A DNA stretch of 37,326 bases from a virus: IMG/VR virus record IMGVR_UViG_3300049440_000240, positions 1 through 37,326 of that record, one strand, 5' to 3'. A program made the translations under genes and the position numbers. Every line of letters begins with the position of its first letter. Position 1 is the stretch's first letter. Shown one piece after another: positions 22,009 to 31,258 of the stretch. The notes beneath the pieces were generated by a model. It was not told the origin of the DNA, did no database searches, and saw nothing but the letters and a program-made list of their open reading frames with translations.

Positions 22009-24437
22009 TGCCGACCCAGCTCACGCCCGTTACGGTTCGGAAGATCCAGCCGGTGGTGATCCAGGCATTCAAGGGCCTCAACAGCTGGCTCACTGCCACA
22101 GCGACGACGCCGGAGACCGCGAGCGACCTGATGAACGTGATCCCCTCGAGCTCCGGAGGCCTCGAGAAGCTCCGGGTGCCGGTGGTGGTCTCGAACATCC
22201 AGCCGGCCGCCTCCGGGCCCGCGGCGATGTTCATGTACCTGGCGCAGACGTCGATCGTGGCGCAGTTCGGCAAGGCTCTTTACAGCTACGCGATCGCCGT
22301 CGGCGGCGCGGCAACCGGAGGCGCGCTCGGAGGGCTGCAGCCGGCCTCACCGAATCTGTTCTCAGCGGTAGAGATGAACAACAACCTCTACCTCGCGAAC
22401 GGGACGGACATGCTGGTCGATGTGGGAAACACTCTGCAGGCCTGGGGCTTTGCCGTGCCGGCGGCGCCCGTCGGGCTCACGACGCCGAGCCTGATTGGCG
22501 GCGTTTCGGACGGCAACTGCAGGGTCATCACTGGGATCAACAGCAACGCCGGCGGCGTCATCAGCATGACGGTGCAGGACGGCCTATTCGTCGCCGTCGG
22601 GGACCTGGTCACGCTCTCTGGAGTGACGACAACGGTCGGGCCGGCCGGCAGCTTTAACTTTAGCTTCCCTGTGGCCACAGTCTCGGCCGACTTCAAGACG
22701 CTCACGCTCAATAACGGTCCGGTCAGCAACACGGGCGCCGGCGGTCAGGCCTTCGCGCCGACTTTTGCGATCAACATCGGCATCACCGCGCTCTCGCGCG
22801 TCGCCGGCGTCGTCGACATCACGCTGGCCTGCAACCCGACCAAGCACCCCTTCCGTCCGGGGGACTGGATCACGATTGCCGGCGCGGCCGATCCCAGCTT
22901 CAACGGGACGTTCCAGGCGGTCACCGGGGTCTATCCGGATCTGTTCTACGCGCAGGCTGGTCTGCCGAACCTGGTCGTCGGCGCCGGTGGCACGCTCACG
23001 ACGCCGATGACGATCACCAAGGGCTACAAATACGCCCAGGCGCAATTTGACCCGACGACGGGACACTTTGGTCCGCTCGGTCCGACCTACTTCGTCGCGC
23101 CGCCCGGCGGCGTCGCTTCTCGCCTGGTGGTCAACGGCTATCCGGTCTTCGACGGCAGCGCGCTTTCGGACGGAGTCGGCGTATTCCGCACGACCGACGG
23201 GGGCGGAGATTTCTATCAGCTGGGCGCGCCGCAGAACGGCGGGGGCGGAGCTGCGGGCGCGTGGACGTACCAGATCCACGACACCAGTGACGACTCCGGT
23301 AACTTCGGAATCAACCTGCAGATCGGCGCGCCGCTCCTGAACTTCGCGCCGCCGGCGGGCAAGTACCTGTCGAAGTTTCAGGGCCGCGTCTACATCTTCA
23401 ACCTGGCCACAGATCCCCAGGGCATCGCCTACACCGGCTATGAGCAGATACTGTTGGGACGGCCGGAGCGAACCTCGCCGCCGAACAACCGGCTGCACCT
23501 CGAGCTCGGCGCTGATCCGATCCGCGGCGGCGGCGTGCTGCAGGCTGGCGTCGTTGCGTTCTCCGAGTCCGACCGCATGTTCATGCAGCGGGGCATCGTG
23601 GAAGACATTACGGTCACGATCCCCGTCAACTTCACCAGCTACCTCGAGGAGCTGCCCTGGCATATCGGGCTTTCCTCGCACGCGACGGTGGCCTCGACGC
23701 CCTACGGACTCGCGTTCCTGGCCGGCGATCACACGGTTCGCGTCTTCGACGGGCAGAACATCCCGATCGACATTTCCGGCGCTGCGTATCCGGTCCTGCG
23801 ATCCATCACGCCGGGCCAGGCGCAGAACGCTTGCGGCTGCTATTTCCGGTGGCTCGAGCGCGACTGGTACGTCATCACGATCGCGATCAACGGCTCTGTG
23901 ATCAACAATCGGCTTGTGTTCTTCGACCTGAACCCGGACGCGGAGAAAAACATCGGCATCTTCCTGGCTAGCATCCAAGCGGACAGCCTCGCCGCCGGCG
24001 AGGATCCGAACGGCACGCGGTTCCTGTTTGCCGGCCAGAACGGCAAGATCGTGCAGCTGGTGGTGCAGTCGGACACGACGAGCGGCATCTCCCTCACGCC
24101 GACGTCGACGGCCGGCCAGCTCGCGGCCTGGTGGGAGGGCAGCTACATCGGCAACGACTCGCCGGAGCTCAAGAAGCACTTCCGCTACTACCGGCTGGTC
24201 TCGGATCCACCGGCGCGTGACGCCGATTGGAAGATGGGATTCAGCCTGGTCGACGACGACACCCGCACGTTCCAGAATCCGCAAGTGGTGCCACTGGCGA
24301 AAGTCTTCGTCGAAAACCGTTTTCCGGTCGACGTCAAGGCCACGCGCTGCGCACCGCTGATCCAGTTCCCGATCGAGGACCGTAGCTGCAACGTTCTGCA
24401 GCTCACGGGGTACTACTGCCCGACGGGGGTGCGCTGA
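22008..24437 (+). CDS. Tail stabilisation / propeller-like protein, P22 gp10-like
   Basis: 809 residues. The opening FKGLNSWLTATATTPETASD and G-G-L-E-K-L-R resemble the N-terminus of packaged-DNA stabilisation proteins. The rest has repeated beta-propeller-like strands (KFQGRVYIFN, GLAFLAGDHTVRVFDG, RFLFAGQNGKIVQL). Residues about 155-330 form an inserted Gly/Thr-rich region. It probably plugs and extends the tail tube below the gp4-like adaptor. Confidence 0.65.
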   Translation: MPTQLTPVTVRKIQPVVIQAFKGLNSWLTATATTPETASDLMNVIPSSSGGLEKLRVPVVVSNIQPAASGPAAMFMYLAQTSIVAQFGKALYSYAIAVGGAATGGALGGLQPASPNLFSAVEMNNNLYLANGTDMLVDVGNTLQAWGFAVPAAPVGLTTPSLIGGVSDGNCRVITGINSNAGGVISMTVQDGLFVAVGDLVTLSGVTTTVGPAGSFNFSFPVATVSADFKTLTLNNGPVSNTGAGGQAFAPTFAINIGITALSRVAGVVDITLACNPTKHPFRPGDWITIAGAADPSFNGTFQAVTGVYPDLFYAQAGLPNLVVGAGGTLTTPMTITKGYKYAQAQFDPTTGHFGPLGPTYFVAPPGGVASRLVVNGYPVFDGSALSDGVGVFRTTDGGGDFYQLGAPQNGGGGAAGAWTYQIHDTSDDSGNFGINLQIGAPLLNFAPPAGKYLSKFQGRVYIFNLATDPQGIAYTGYEQILLGRPERTSPPNNRLHLELGADPIRGGGVLQAGVVAFSESDRMFMQRGIVEDITVTIPVNFTSYLEELPWHIGLSSHATVASTPYGLAFLAGDHTVRVFDGQNIPIDISGAAYPVLRSITPGQAQNACGCYFRWLERDWYVITIAINGSVINNRLVFFDLNPDAEKNIGIFLASIQADSLAAGEDPNGTRFLFAGQNGKIVQLVVQSDTTSGISLTPTSTAGQLAAWWEGSYIGNDSPELKKHFRYYRLVSDPPARDADWKMGFSLVDDDTRTFQNPQVVPLAKVFVENRFPVDVKATRCAPLIQFPIEDRSCNVLQLTGYYCPTGVR

Positions 24438-24438
24438 A

Positions 24439-24951
24439 ATGCCGCCATCGATTCCCAAAACGACGCTTCCCGAGGTTCCGACCGGGATCGATCCCGCGCT
24501 GCGGCGCTTCCTGACGGCCGTGCGGAACAACATGCACTCGATCAACGCCGGGATGGTGCCGCCGCAGCAAGTCACGAACCTATCGGCCAGCCCCATCAAT
24601 GGCGGCAACCGCGTGATGTTCACGCGCGGCGACGCCGACTACTACGTGCTGCGATGGAGCACAACGAATGACCTCTCCGTCGCCCAGTCGATCGACCTGG
24701 GCGTCTCGAATGTGTACGACGACGTCATCGGCGCCGGTGGTGTCACCCGGTTCTACTGGATCGTGTCGAAGAAAAACGGCACGCGCGATTCGGTTCCGGC
24801 CGGCCCGGTTTCATCGACCAGCGCGGCGCCCGGCGCCGGCAGCCCGGTTCCCGCACCGCCGCCGGCGGCGCGCATCGTGACCACCGACCAGGCGACGGGG
24901 ATCCAGTCGGCGGTGCACTATCAGGGCGGAAGGCCCTCGGAGGATCTATGA
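24439..24951 (+). CDS. FN3-like small tail protein
   Basis: 170 residues. Residues about 40-125 have alternating strands ending FYWIVSKKNGTRD, like a fibronectin type III or Ig-like domain. A Pro/Ala-rich linker and a short tail follow. Located among tail genes, so a surface or attachment role is likely. Confidence 0.55.
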   Translation: MPPSIPKTTLPEVPTGIDPALRRFLTAVRNNMHSINAGMVPPQQVTNLSASPINGGNRVMFTRGDADYYVLRWSTTNDLSVAQSIDLGVSNVYDDVIGAGGVTRFYWIVSKKNGTRDSVPAGPVSSTSAAPGAGSPVPAPPPAARIVTTDQATGIQSAVHYQGGRPSEDL

Positions 24952-25493
24952 CGCCAAAGGCATCACCAGCCGAGAATCAGCTCACCAGCGTCGGGACCTC
25001 GGACATCGCGACGCAGCAAAACCTGCTGACCAGGAACAACGCCACCGGCTCGCAGTTCGAGGGCCCGGTCACGGAGAGCCCGTACTACAAGGCGCTCGTC
25101 TCCGCTGGAACGGCGGCAACGACCGGGGCCTACAAGAACGCCCAGGCGGCCGTACGGGCTCGCGCGAACGCGGCCGGCTACAACTACACGCAGCCCGTCG
25201 AGCAGGGCGCGGAGGGCGAGCTCGGGAACGAGGAGGCCTCGGCGCTGTCGAAGGTGCCGACCAACGCCGCGATCGCCGCGGTGCAGCCGGCACTGCAGCA
25301 GGAGGGCATCAACGCCGGCGAGATGACGACGTTCAATCCGAACACGCCGCTGTCGACCTCGGCCGGGCTCTACAACCAGCGGCAACAGATCGGCCGGTCC
25401 TTCCTCGGCTCACTCTTGGGCGCCGGCACGGGGATCGCGGGCAAGCTGGTGCCGGCCGCGAGCTTTAGCTCAAGCGGCTCGTACCAGATCTAG
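24948..25493 (+). CDS. Ala/Gly-rich virion protein, possible ejection component
   Basis: 181 residues in an ATGA overlap, with GGAGGATCT before it. Long Ala-rich helices (TGAYKNAQAAVRARANAAGY) and a C-terminal hydrophobic Gly/Leu stretch (SLLGAGTGIAGKLVPA) resemble internal virion proteins that enter the cell envelope with DNA. The call rests on composition and position. Confidence 0.5.
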   Translation: MTPKASPAENQLTSVGTSDIATQQNLLTRNNATGSQFEGPVTESPYYKALVSAGTAATTGAYKNAQAAVRARANAAGYNYTQPVEQGAEGELGNEEASALSKVPTNAAIAAVQPALQQEGINAGEMTTFNPNTPLSTSAGLYNQRQQIGRSFLGSLLGAGTGIAGKLVPAASFSSSGSYQI

Positions 25494-25502
25494 GAGGAAC
25501 GC

Positions 25503-27350
25503 ATGGGCGGGATGCTATCGACGCTGCCAGTTCCCAGCGACACGCTGGACGACGAGAACGATCAGCTCGATCCGCTTGCGCGCTTGCGCAAGATGGGAAT
25601 TATCCGCGCGGCCCTCTCCGGCGGCGGCGATCTGCCGTACCAGCGCGTCGCGAAACCCGTCACGCCGGCCGCGATGGGAACCGGGCTGTCGGATGATGCC
25701 GCGCCGCCGCCGACCAGGTCTTTGATGGACGACGCTTCGGCCGAAGACGACGGCGAAGAGGAACGCCCGACTCTTCTCAGGCCCGGGGAGGATGAAGCCG
25801 GCCACGCGCCGCGAGATCCCAACGAGCCGAGCTTGCTGCGCGAAGGAGAAATGCCGGGACTGGGTCTGCCACAGAACGAGCCCGCGTATTCGCCGCTGGC
25901 CGAGCAGGCCGATATCGCCGGCGGCCGAGCGCGCCAGCTCGCGGCGCAGCAGCAGGCGCTCGAACACCCGAGTCTCAAGAACAGAATCCTTCGGGCGCTC
26001 GTGGAAGCCGCGCCGATCGCCATCGGCGCGATCGCGGCGCCTGGCAACGCTGGCGCCGGCGTCGGCGGTGAGGCCTCGCTCCAGTATCAGGGCGAACAGG
26101 AGCGCGAGAAGGAGCTCCAGGAGAATCGCCTGCAGCAAGAAATGGAGCAAGCTCTGCAGCAGCAGGGAAGTCTCGCCACCCAAGCAAGCCTGCAGGGCGA
26201 GCGCCAGCGCCGGGACCAGGCCTACATCGACGAGCAGAACGCGCTTGCGCGGATGCACGAGAATGCGCAGCCCCGCGAAGACCCGATGGAGGGCAAGACC
26301 GTCACCCTGGGTGATGAAGTGGAGCAATGGGACCCGCAGACCAAGCGTTTCGATATCCCGGTCGGGAAACCAAAGGCTCCCGCGCGCGGCGGCAAAGGCT
26401 GGACGCTTGAATATGGCAAGGACGGCTCGCCGATCGCACTGCGGGATCCGCAAGGCGATCTGCACCAGCCCGACGACCAGGATATTCCCGCGCCGGTGCA
26501 GACGCTCTGGTCCAACGCGGTCGCGAATGCCCAGCAGTCCGGCGTCAAGCCGGAAATCGCTGCCCAGACAGGCCCGAAGCCGACCTCGAACTCCTACAAC
26601 GGCAAAAAGTACCCGAGCATCAAGGACGCGCAGGCTGCCTGGGGCGCCGACGTGCAAAAGCTCGTCGATGACGAGACCTCGGCGCAGGGAAACGCCCGCG
26701 GCGCAGCGTTCGGGCGTAATCGCCCGATCTCCGTGCTCGATACCTGGAACGGCAACCGGCCGATCACTGTCTCCGCAGGCGAAGCCGAGGACAATCCCGA
26801 TCGCTACGTGACCCAGGGCGGCGGAACTCCGGCGCTGCAGAAAGAAGCGCTCATCCAGGACATTCGCACGACGATCGGCAACGTGGGCGACAGTCTGAAA
26901 GCCATGAAGGCGGGATTCACCGCCCCGCAACGGATGATGCTCGCCGCTTCGCTCGGCGATCCGAACGGAACGGCCGCGCAATTCTTCCAGAGCATCCCGC
27001 GGGGCTCCGCCCTCGACGAGACGCAGCAGAACTACGTGATCGACATCTTCCAGCTGCGGGAGAACGCGATGGCCATGCGCTCGCTCCTCGGGTCCGGGCA
27101 GGGAAGCGACGATTTGCGGCGCGCGATCGTGCAAACGCTGCCTGGTCCGGGCACGCCGAGCAAAGGTTATGCGCAGCAGCAGCTCAAGCGGCTGAATCAG
27201 ACCGTGGACCGCCTCGAACGCGGCGTTCCTGGCGTGCCGCTCTCCGGAGCTGGGCCGCAGAAGCCTGGAGCGCAAGGGAACGGCAGCGCTCAGCCGCGAC
27301 CGACGCACCGATTCAATCCGCAGACCGGGAGGATTGAGGCAATTCAGTGA
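25503..27350 (+). CDS. Candidate internal/ejection virion protein
   Basis: 615 residues with AGGAGGAACGC before the ATG. An acidic disordered N-terminal region (about 75-125) leads to a hydrophobic Ala/Gly segment (ALVEAAPIAIGAIAAPG, about 164-180), then a Gln-rich coiled coil (about 200-265). The second half is globular with helices at 455-590. The pattern matches ejected proteins of short-tailed phages. GTGA overlap links it to the next gene. Confidence 0.55.
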   Translation: MGGMLSTLPVPSDTLDDENDQLDPLARLRKMGIIRAALSGGGDLPYQRVAKPVTPAAMGTGLSDDAAPPPTRSLMDDASAEDDGEEERPTLLRPGEDEAGHAPRDPNEPSLLREGEMPGLGLPQNEPAYSPLAEQADIAGGRARQLAAQQQALEHPSLKNRILRALVEAAPIAIGAIAAPGNAGAGVGGEASLQYQGEQEREKELQENRLQQEMEQALQQQGSLATQASLQGERQRRDQAYIDEQNALARMHENAQPREDPMEGKTVTLGDEVEQWDPQTKRFDIPVGKPKAPARGGKGWTLEYGKDGSPIALRDPQGDLHQPDDQDIPAPVQTLWSNAVANAQQSGVKPEIAAQTGPKPTSNSYNGKKYPSIKDAQAAWGADVQKLVDDETSAQGNARGAAFGRNRPISVLDTWNGNRPITVSAGEAEDNPDRYVTQGGGTPALQKEALIQDIRTTIGNVGDSLKAMKAGFTAPQRMMLAASLGDPNGTAAQFFQSIPRGSALDETQQNYVIDIFQLRENAMAMRSLLGSGQGSDDLRRAIVQTLPGPGTPSKGYAQQQLKRLNQTVDRLERGVPGVPLSGAGPQKPGAQGNGSAQPRPTHRFNPQTGRIEAIQ

Positions 27351-29365
27351 GCACGCAGCCCAACGCACTCGCGAGCCAGGCGGGAATTCCGCCCAAGCCG
27401 CTGCCGGACAAGATTGTCGCGGTCCCTGGACTCGGAACTGTGTCATTTCCGGGAACGATGAGCGATGACGACGTCTCCGGAGCGATCCGCCAGCACCTGG
27501 CGTCCCAACCGGGGGCCTACCAGACAGGACCTGGCGCGCCGATTCAGAATTCGCGGCCGAATGCGCTCGTGAACGATGCGGGGATCCTGGAGGCACCCGC
27601 AGAAGTTGACGACGAGGCACCGGAAGCGCCGTCCCTCTGGGACCGCGTGAAGCGAGCCGGCAGTGCGATCTGGGCCGGAACGCCAGCGGGCATGGCAGGA
27701 AGCCTCGCCAGCGATCTGGCCGATTGGGCCCACGGGAAAGCGCAGAAAAATCGCGAGGAAAATCTGGCCGCTGCGGCGCAAGGGAAGCCAGCCACGCACT
27801 CCGAAATCACAAATACGCTGCTCGGCTCAGGCGGCGATGTTGCATCGGCCGCCGAGGGCGCGGTTTCACCGGAATCCCTTGCGATTGCGGCCGGCCTTCT
27901 GACGGTTCCGGAGTATGCGGGCCCCTACCTGCTCGGGCAGGGCCTCAAAGAAGGGATCGGACATGGCATCAAGGCCGCGAGGAGCACCACGATGGTCGGC
28001 CCGACGCCGATGGTTGACCCCGACGAGCTGCAGGAGTCTCTTTCTGGTCTTTCAGAAGCCGCGGGAGGAGGAGCGTCGATTGCAGATACCCTTGACGGGG
28101 GTCTCGGCAATACGGCGACTGGCCGCGTCGTGAAGCGAGCAGGTAATTCCCTGCAAAGCGCGATGGAAAACGTCGGCCTGAGCGTTCCCGAAGCGCCGAA
28201 GGCCCTCGCGCAAGCAATCCAGCCCGGTGTGAGTATTCCGAATGCCGCTGAATCGATCGACATAGCCGGCCCGCGCCTCCAACAGGTACGCCAGGCGACG
28301 GGAATGGAGTTTAAGAGCCCAGCCGATCTCCTAGAGGGCGTGCAGCACGCGAAGCAGTACGTTTACGACGCGATCGAGCAGAGGTTGGGACCAGTGGACC
28401 AGCTCCAGGCAGATACATCCCCCGTCGCGAATGCGATGGAAAACAGCATCGCGGGGCGCACGGCTCGCCAATATCCCGATCTTGCGCAAGCGATCCGGGA
28501 GCGGGCCGATACCTATCGCCAACCAATGGCTCTGAGGGAGATCGAGGATTCAATCCAGGCCGCGAACAACGATTTGCGCAATCTTTACAAGCGGCCCGGC
28601 ATGACGGATTCCCCTATTTCCGCCGAGACGACGGCCACGGAAGCCGAGGTTCGCTCCTTGCGCAGCCTGCTTGACCAAAAAGTACAGGACCTGAGCGGCG
28701 CGGGCGTGGCTGATCTCAAGCGCGAATACGGAGCGCTTCGGGACGTGGAGCGAGCAGCTGCCAGGCAGAATGCTGTCGCGACACGACAAAAGGGAGCGAC
28801 GCTTTGGGAAGGACTAGCGGGGCTCCGCGCGGCCGGAGATTTTGTGAGCGGCAACGCTTTAGGGGCCGCCAAAGGTGCCGCGACGATAGCGATGGGCCGA
28901 TGGCTCAGCAAGCTGCGTGACCCGAACTATCTGATCGATCAGGCGTTTCAGGGTAGTAAGGCCTTTGAGCCTGCAGCTGCGATTCGATCGGCACCAGGAC
29001 CGAAAATTAGTGGCTTATTGCCCCCAGGGCCGACCGAACTTCCACTCGGCGAGCCAGGAGGCGAGAGTGGCCCGATGCCAGGCCAGGGCCGCGCGCCGTC
29101 GATCATGATGGACATAGCCGATTGGCTTGGCGGCAATGGCCCCAACCAAGAGCCGACAACCAGGGCAGAGCGCCTCGGGTTGCTTCTTCCGGAAAGCACT
29201 TCGCCTACGAGGCTTCCGCTCGGCGAGCCGGGGGGCGAAAGCGGGCCGCTGCCAGGCCAGGGCCGGGCTCCGTCGATCGTGCAACGCGATCCGCGCACCG
29301 GGAAGATGCGTAGGATTTACGTTGGCCAGAGGAATTTCGGTGGGTCGCCGTTCACGAACCAATAG
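27347..29365 (+). CDS. Candidate large ejection protein with C-terminal repeats and FGGSPF tail
   Basis: 672 residues from GTG 27347. The N-terminus has a motif common in phage internal proteins (VSFPGTMSDDDVSGAI) and two copies of P-N-A-L-x-x-x-AGI. A hydrophobic, Gly-rich middle (about 180-215) may insert in membranes. Residues 565-644 hold two copies of LPLGEPGGESGP followed by PGQGRAPSI. The last residues NFGGSPF match the tail seen in three small proteins. Codon GC is somewhat lower than in its neighbours. Confidence 0.6.
   Translation: MSTQPNALASQAGIPPKPLPDKIVAVPGLGTVSFPGTMSDDDVSGAIRQHLASQPGAYQTGPGAPIQNSRPNALVNDAGILEAPAEVDDEAPEAPSLWDRVKRAGSAIWAGTPAGMAGSLASDLADWAHGKAQKNREENLAAAAQGKPATHSEITNTLLGSGGDVASAAEGAVSPESLAIAAGLLTVPEYAGPYLLGQGLKEGIGHGIKAARSTTMVGPTPMVDPDELQESLSGLSEAAGGGASIADTLDGGLGNTATGRVVKRAGNSLQSAMENVGLSVPEAPKALAQAIQPGVSIPNAAESIDIAGPRLQQVRQATGMEFKSPADLLEGVQHAKQYVYDAIEQRLGPVDQLQADTSPVANAMENSIAGRTARQYPDLAQAIRERADTYRQPMALREIEDSIQAANNDLRNLYKRPGMTDSPISAETTATEAEVRSLRSLLDQKVQDLSGAGVADLKREYGALRDVERAAARQNAVATRQKGATLWEGLAGLRAAGDFVSGNALGAAKGAATIAMGRWLSKLRDPNYLIDQAFQGSKAFEPAAAIRSAPGPKISGLLPPGPTELPLGEPGGESGPMPGQGRAPSIMMDIADWLGGNGPNQEPTTRAERLGLLLPESTSPTRLPLGEPGGESGPLPGQGRAPSIVQRDPRTGKMRRIYVGQRNFGGSPFTNQ
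29039..29104 (+). repeat. 66-bp coding repeat, copy 1
   Basis: Encodes LPLGEPGGESGPMPGQGRAP plus S-I. It differs from copy 2 mostly at third codon positions, so the protein sequence seems conserved by selection rather than by recent duplication. Confidence 0.8.
29213..29278 (+). repeat. 66-bp coding repeat, copy 2
   Basis: Second copy, 174 bases (58 codons) after the first. Only one residue (M to L) differs over 22. Confidence 0.8.
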
Positions 29366-29621
29366 CGAAGCGGAGGACGCGGTAAATGAACCAAGTCACC
29401 GTACCGCCGATGGTCCCAGAGAAGGCGAACCAGACGGCAATATCGCCGGCGTCATCCCACTTCTTGAGCAGCGAGAGACTGGCGGCGCCTGCGATTGCAA
29501 AGCAGACCAACCACTCGCGGACTGCGCGCCGCATTCCGAGTTTTGCGCGAACGAGGGGATGGATTTGGTTCGCGTGGTTCACGTTCTCGCGATTCTGCCC
29601 CCAGAGGGCAGGGAAGGTCAA
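29352..29621 (-). CDS. Minus-strand two-helix membrane protein
   Basis: 89 residues from TTG 29621, or 60 from ATG 29534. Two hydrophobic segments (WLVCFAIAGAASLSLL and IAVWFAFSGTIGGTVTWFIY) are separated by a short charged loop. No good ribosome site is visible for either start. It follows the 29904 gene on the same strand and overlaps the end of the large + strand gene by 14 bases. Holin-like or superinfection-exclusion membrane proteins have this shape. Confidence 0.55.
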   Translation of the reverse strand: MTFPALWGQNRENVNHANQIHPLVRAKLGMRRAVREWLVCFAIAGAASLSLLKKWDDAGDIAVWFAFSGTIGGTVTWFIYRVLRFAIGS

Positions 29622-29667
29622 ATGAAAAAGAACGAACTGGGTCGCCGCCCGCTGGGCGTCCGCGCCC

Positions 29668-29904
29668 TCATTGAGAAATGTCTACGTGTATATCCAATTT
29701 GTAGTTTGCGCCCACTCCCTCGTACGTCCGGCGAAGCTCTGCGACGATCGAGTCGCGCTTCGCCTTGTCCTTCCGCGCGAACTCCTCGAACTGAGCGAGA
29801 TCAGAAATCGCGCCGGCGTTCGCCAGGGCGTCGGAAAGCGCGCGGATCTTCACCTCTTGGAGCGCAAACATCGTGAAGATCAGGTTGTGCTCTTGGGGCG
29901 TCAT
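29668..29904 (-). CDS. Minus-strand small helical protein
   Basis: 78 residues, ATG at 29904-29902, with GGAGG about 10 bases upstream. A first helix (EHNLIFTMFALQEVKIRALSD) and a second charged helix (QFEEFARKDKAKRDSIVAEL) suggest a helical dimer. No family recognised. With the 29621 gene it makes a separate minus-strand unit inside the late + strand region, as accessory (moron-like) genes often do. Confidence 0.6.
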   Translation of the reverse strand: MTPQEHNLIFTMFALQEVKIRALSDALANAGAISDLAQFEEFARKDKAKRDSIVAELRRTYEGVGANYKLDIHVDISQ

Positions 29905-30061
29905 GACAGAGGCCTCCGGTTCGGAAGGATGAAAAGCGAGGCGCCGATTATCGCACGGGGAAGGCAGGGCTGGCCCTTAAAACCTTAAGCACCGCAGCGG
30001 GCGCCAGCGGAGGGAGACGCAAATGGACCGAATCCAAGTAAGGAAGGGAGAGAAAACTAAA

Positions 30062-30790
30062 ATGCGGCAAATTGCCTGGAACCGCGTCCTGCAAATTCTG
30101 CAAATTCTGCTTCTGGTGGGGCTGGTCTGTGGATCCGCGAGGGCCTCGACCTCGACGCTGACGGGCACGCTCCTGGACAGCAACGGCAACCCGTTCAATG
30201 GCCGCGTGACGTTCCAGCTGCCGATGTCCGCGATCGACATGACCAACAATGCCGCGATCGCGCCGACGGTGTCGAGCTTCGCGGTGCGCAACGGATCCTT
30301 CCAGCCGAACGCCACCCTCGAGGACGTCAACACGCTCTCGCCGGCGGGCCTGTACTACACGGCCTATCGCTACGATGCGAGCGGGGGACTGATCTCGATC
30401 GACAACTACCTGGTGACCGGCGCGTCGTTCAATTTTGGCTTGGCGCTGCCGGTGGCCGTGACGACGTCGAACGTGACGCTCCTGCAGCCGGCGAGCCTGG
30501 CTGTGGCGCAGACCTGGACGGCGCTGCAGACGTTCAACCTGGGCGTCTCTGTCCTGCGGCACCTGAACGCGGCCGCCGGCGGCGACGTCGCCGGCGCGAG
30601 CTCCTGCAGCACGGGGACCAAGACCATTACGTTTGCGAGCACCTTCGCATCGACGCCGGCAGTGATCGTGTCGGATGAGACCGCGGCCGGCGGCGCCAGG
30701 GTGAGCTCGAAGAGCAACAGCGGATTTACCGTGGCCTGCACGGGGGCCTCGGACGCATTCGATTACCTCGTCGTCGGACAACCGAACTAG
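30062..30790 (+). CDS. Tail fibre / receptor-binding protein
   Basis: 242 residues from ATG 30062, which follows GGAAGGGAGAG; ATG 30023 (255 residues) also has a good site. The 30062 start gives a Sec-like signal peptide (R2, core 9-22, A-R-A before S29). The N-terminal domain (TLTGTLLDSNGNPFNGRVTF) is a beta sandwich. The C-terminal 60 residues (TITFASTFASTPAVIV, then SGFTVACTGASDAFDYLVVG) match the closing domain of many phage fibres and H-type-lectin-like tips. It probably binds the host receptor. Confidence 0.7.
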   Translation: MRQIAWNRVLQILQILLLVGLVCGSARASTSTLTGTLLDSNGNPFNGRVTFQLPMSAIDMTNNAAIAPTVSSFAVRNGSFQPNATLEDVNTLSPAGLYYTAYRYDASGGLISIDNYLVTGASFNFGLALPVAVTTSNVTLLQPASLAVAQTWTALQTFNLGVSVLRHLNAAAGGDVAGASSCSTGTKTITFASTFASTPAVIVSDETAAGGARVSSKSNSGFTVACTGASDAFDYLVVGQPN

Positions 30791-30800
30791 GGGAGGAGTC

Positions 30801-31028
30801 ATGGACTTCTGGAAGGGAGTCTTTAGCGAGGGCGGTCCGGGCAGCGCCAGCCGGGTGCTCAGCGCGCTGTTTGGGGTGACGGTCTGCGCGTGCTTTGCCT
30901 ACGTGACGATCCACAATCACGCGCTGCCGCCTGCCGGCGACGTCCTGGCCGCGGGAACCTTTGCGGCGACGCCCTACGCGATCAACCAGGCCAAGGCGGC
31001 GATCAGTTCGCTCGGAGGGAAGCAGTGA
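30801..31028 (+). CDS. Holin candidate
   Basis: 75 residues with GGGGAGGAG before the ATG. Two hydrophobic segments (VLSALFGVTVCACFAYV and about 46-62), a charged N-terminus and a Lys/Gln C-terminus fit a class II holin. It is the first gene of the cassette that includes the endolysin. Holins open the inner membrane at the time of lysis. Confidence 0.6.
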   Translation: MDFWKGVFSEGGPGSASRVLSALFGVTVCACFAYVTIHNHALPPAGDVLAAGTFAATPYAINQAKAAISSLGGKQ

Positions 31029-31258
31029 ACCCGCACGTCGACAACTTCTGGGCGCACCTCGAGATTGTCGCAGCGGTCCTGATACCGATCGCCCTGGCAT
31101 GGCTGCAGACTCGCAGGGAAAATAAGCGCCAATGGGAAGAGTCGGCCAGGCTCCAGCAGACGCTGCACGTCGAGAACGTGACCCGCCTGACGGCGATCGA
31201 GACGAAGATCGATCCCCTGTGGAGCTGGTGGAACCGATCGAACGGAGGCCAGCCGTGA
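31025..31258 (+). CDS. Membrane/coiled-coil lysis protein (holin or antiholin candidate)
   Basis: 77 residues in a GTGA overlap with the previous gene. One membrane segment (IVAAVLIPIALAWL) is followed by a charged coiled coil (RRENKRQWEESARLQQTLH). It overlaps the endolysin start as GTGA. It could be a second holin, an antiholin or a regulator of lysis time. Confidence 0.55.
   Translation: MNPHVDNFWAHLEIVAAVLIPIALAWLQTRRENKRQWEESARLQQTLHVENVTRLTAIETKIDPLWSWWNRSNGGQP

Noticed and set aside
25515-27620. Very long minus-strand open frames, also at 22584-24623, 5967-7697, 10900-12417 and 14729-16015
   Set aside because: They lie opposite genes with recognised or coherent products, are rich in Arg, lack ribosome sites, and arise from high GC third positions on the coding strand.
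29386-29625. 79-residue + strand frame opposite the minus-strand membrane protein
   Set aside because: It has no clear ribosome site and poor codon use compared with neighbours, while the minus-strand protein shows two good membrane segments.
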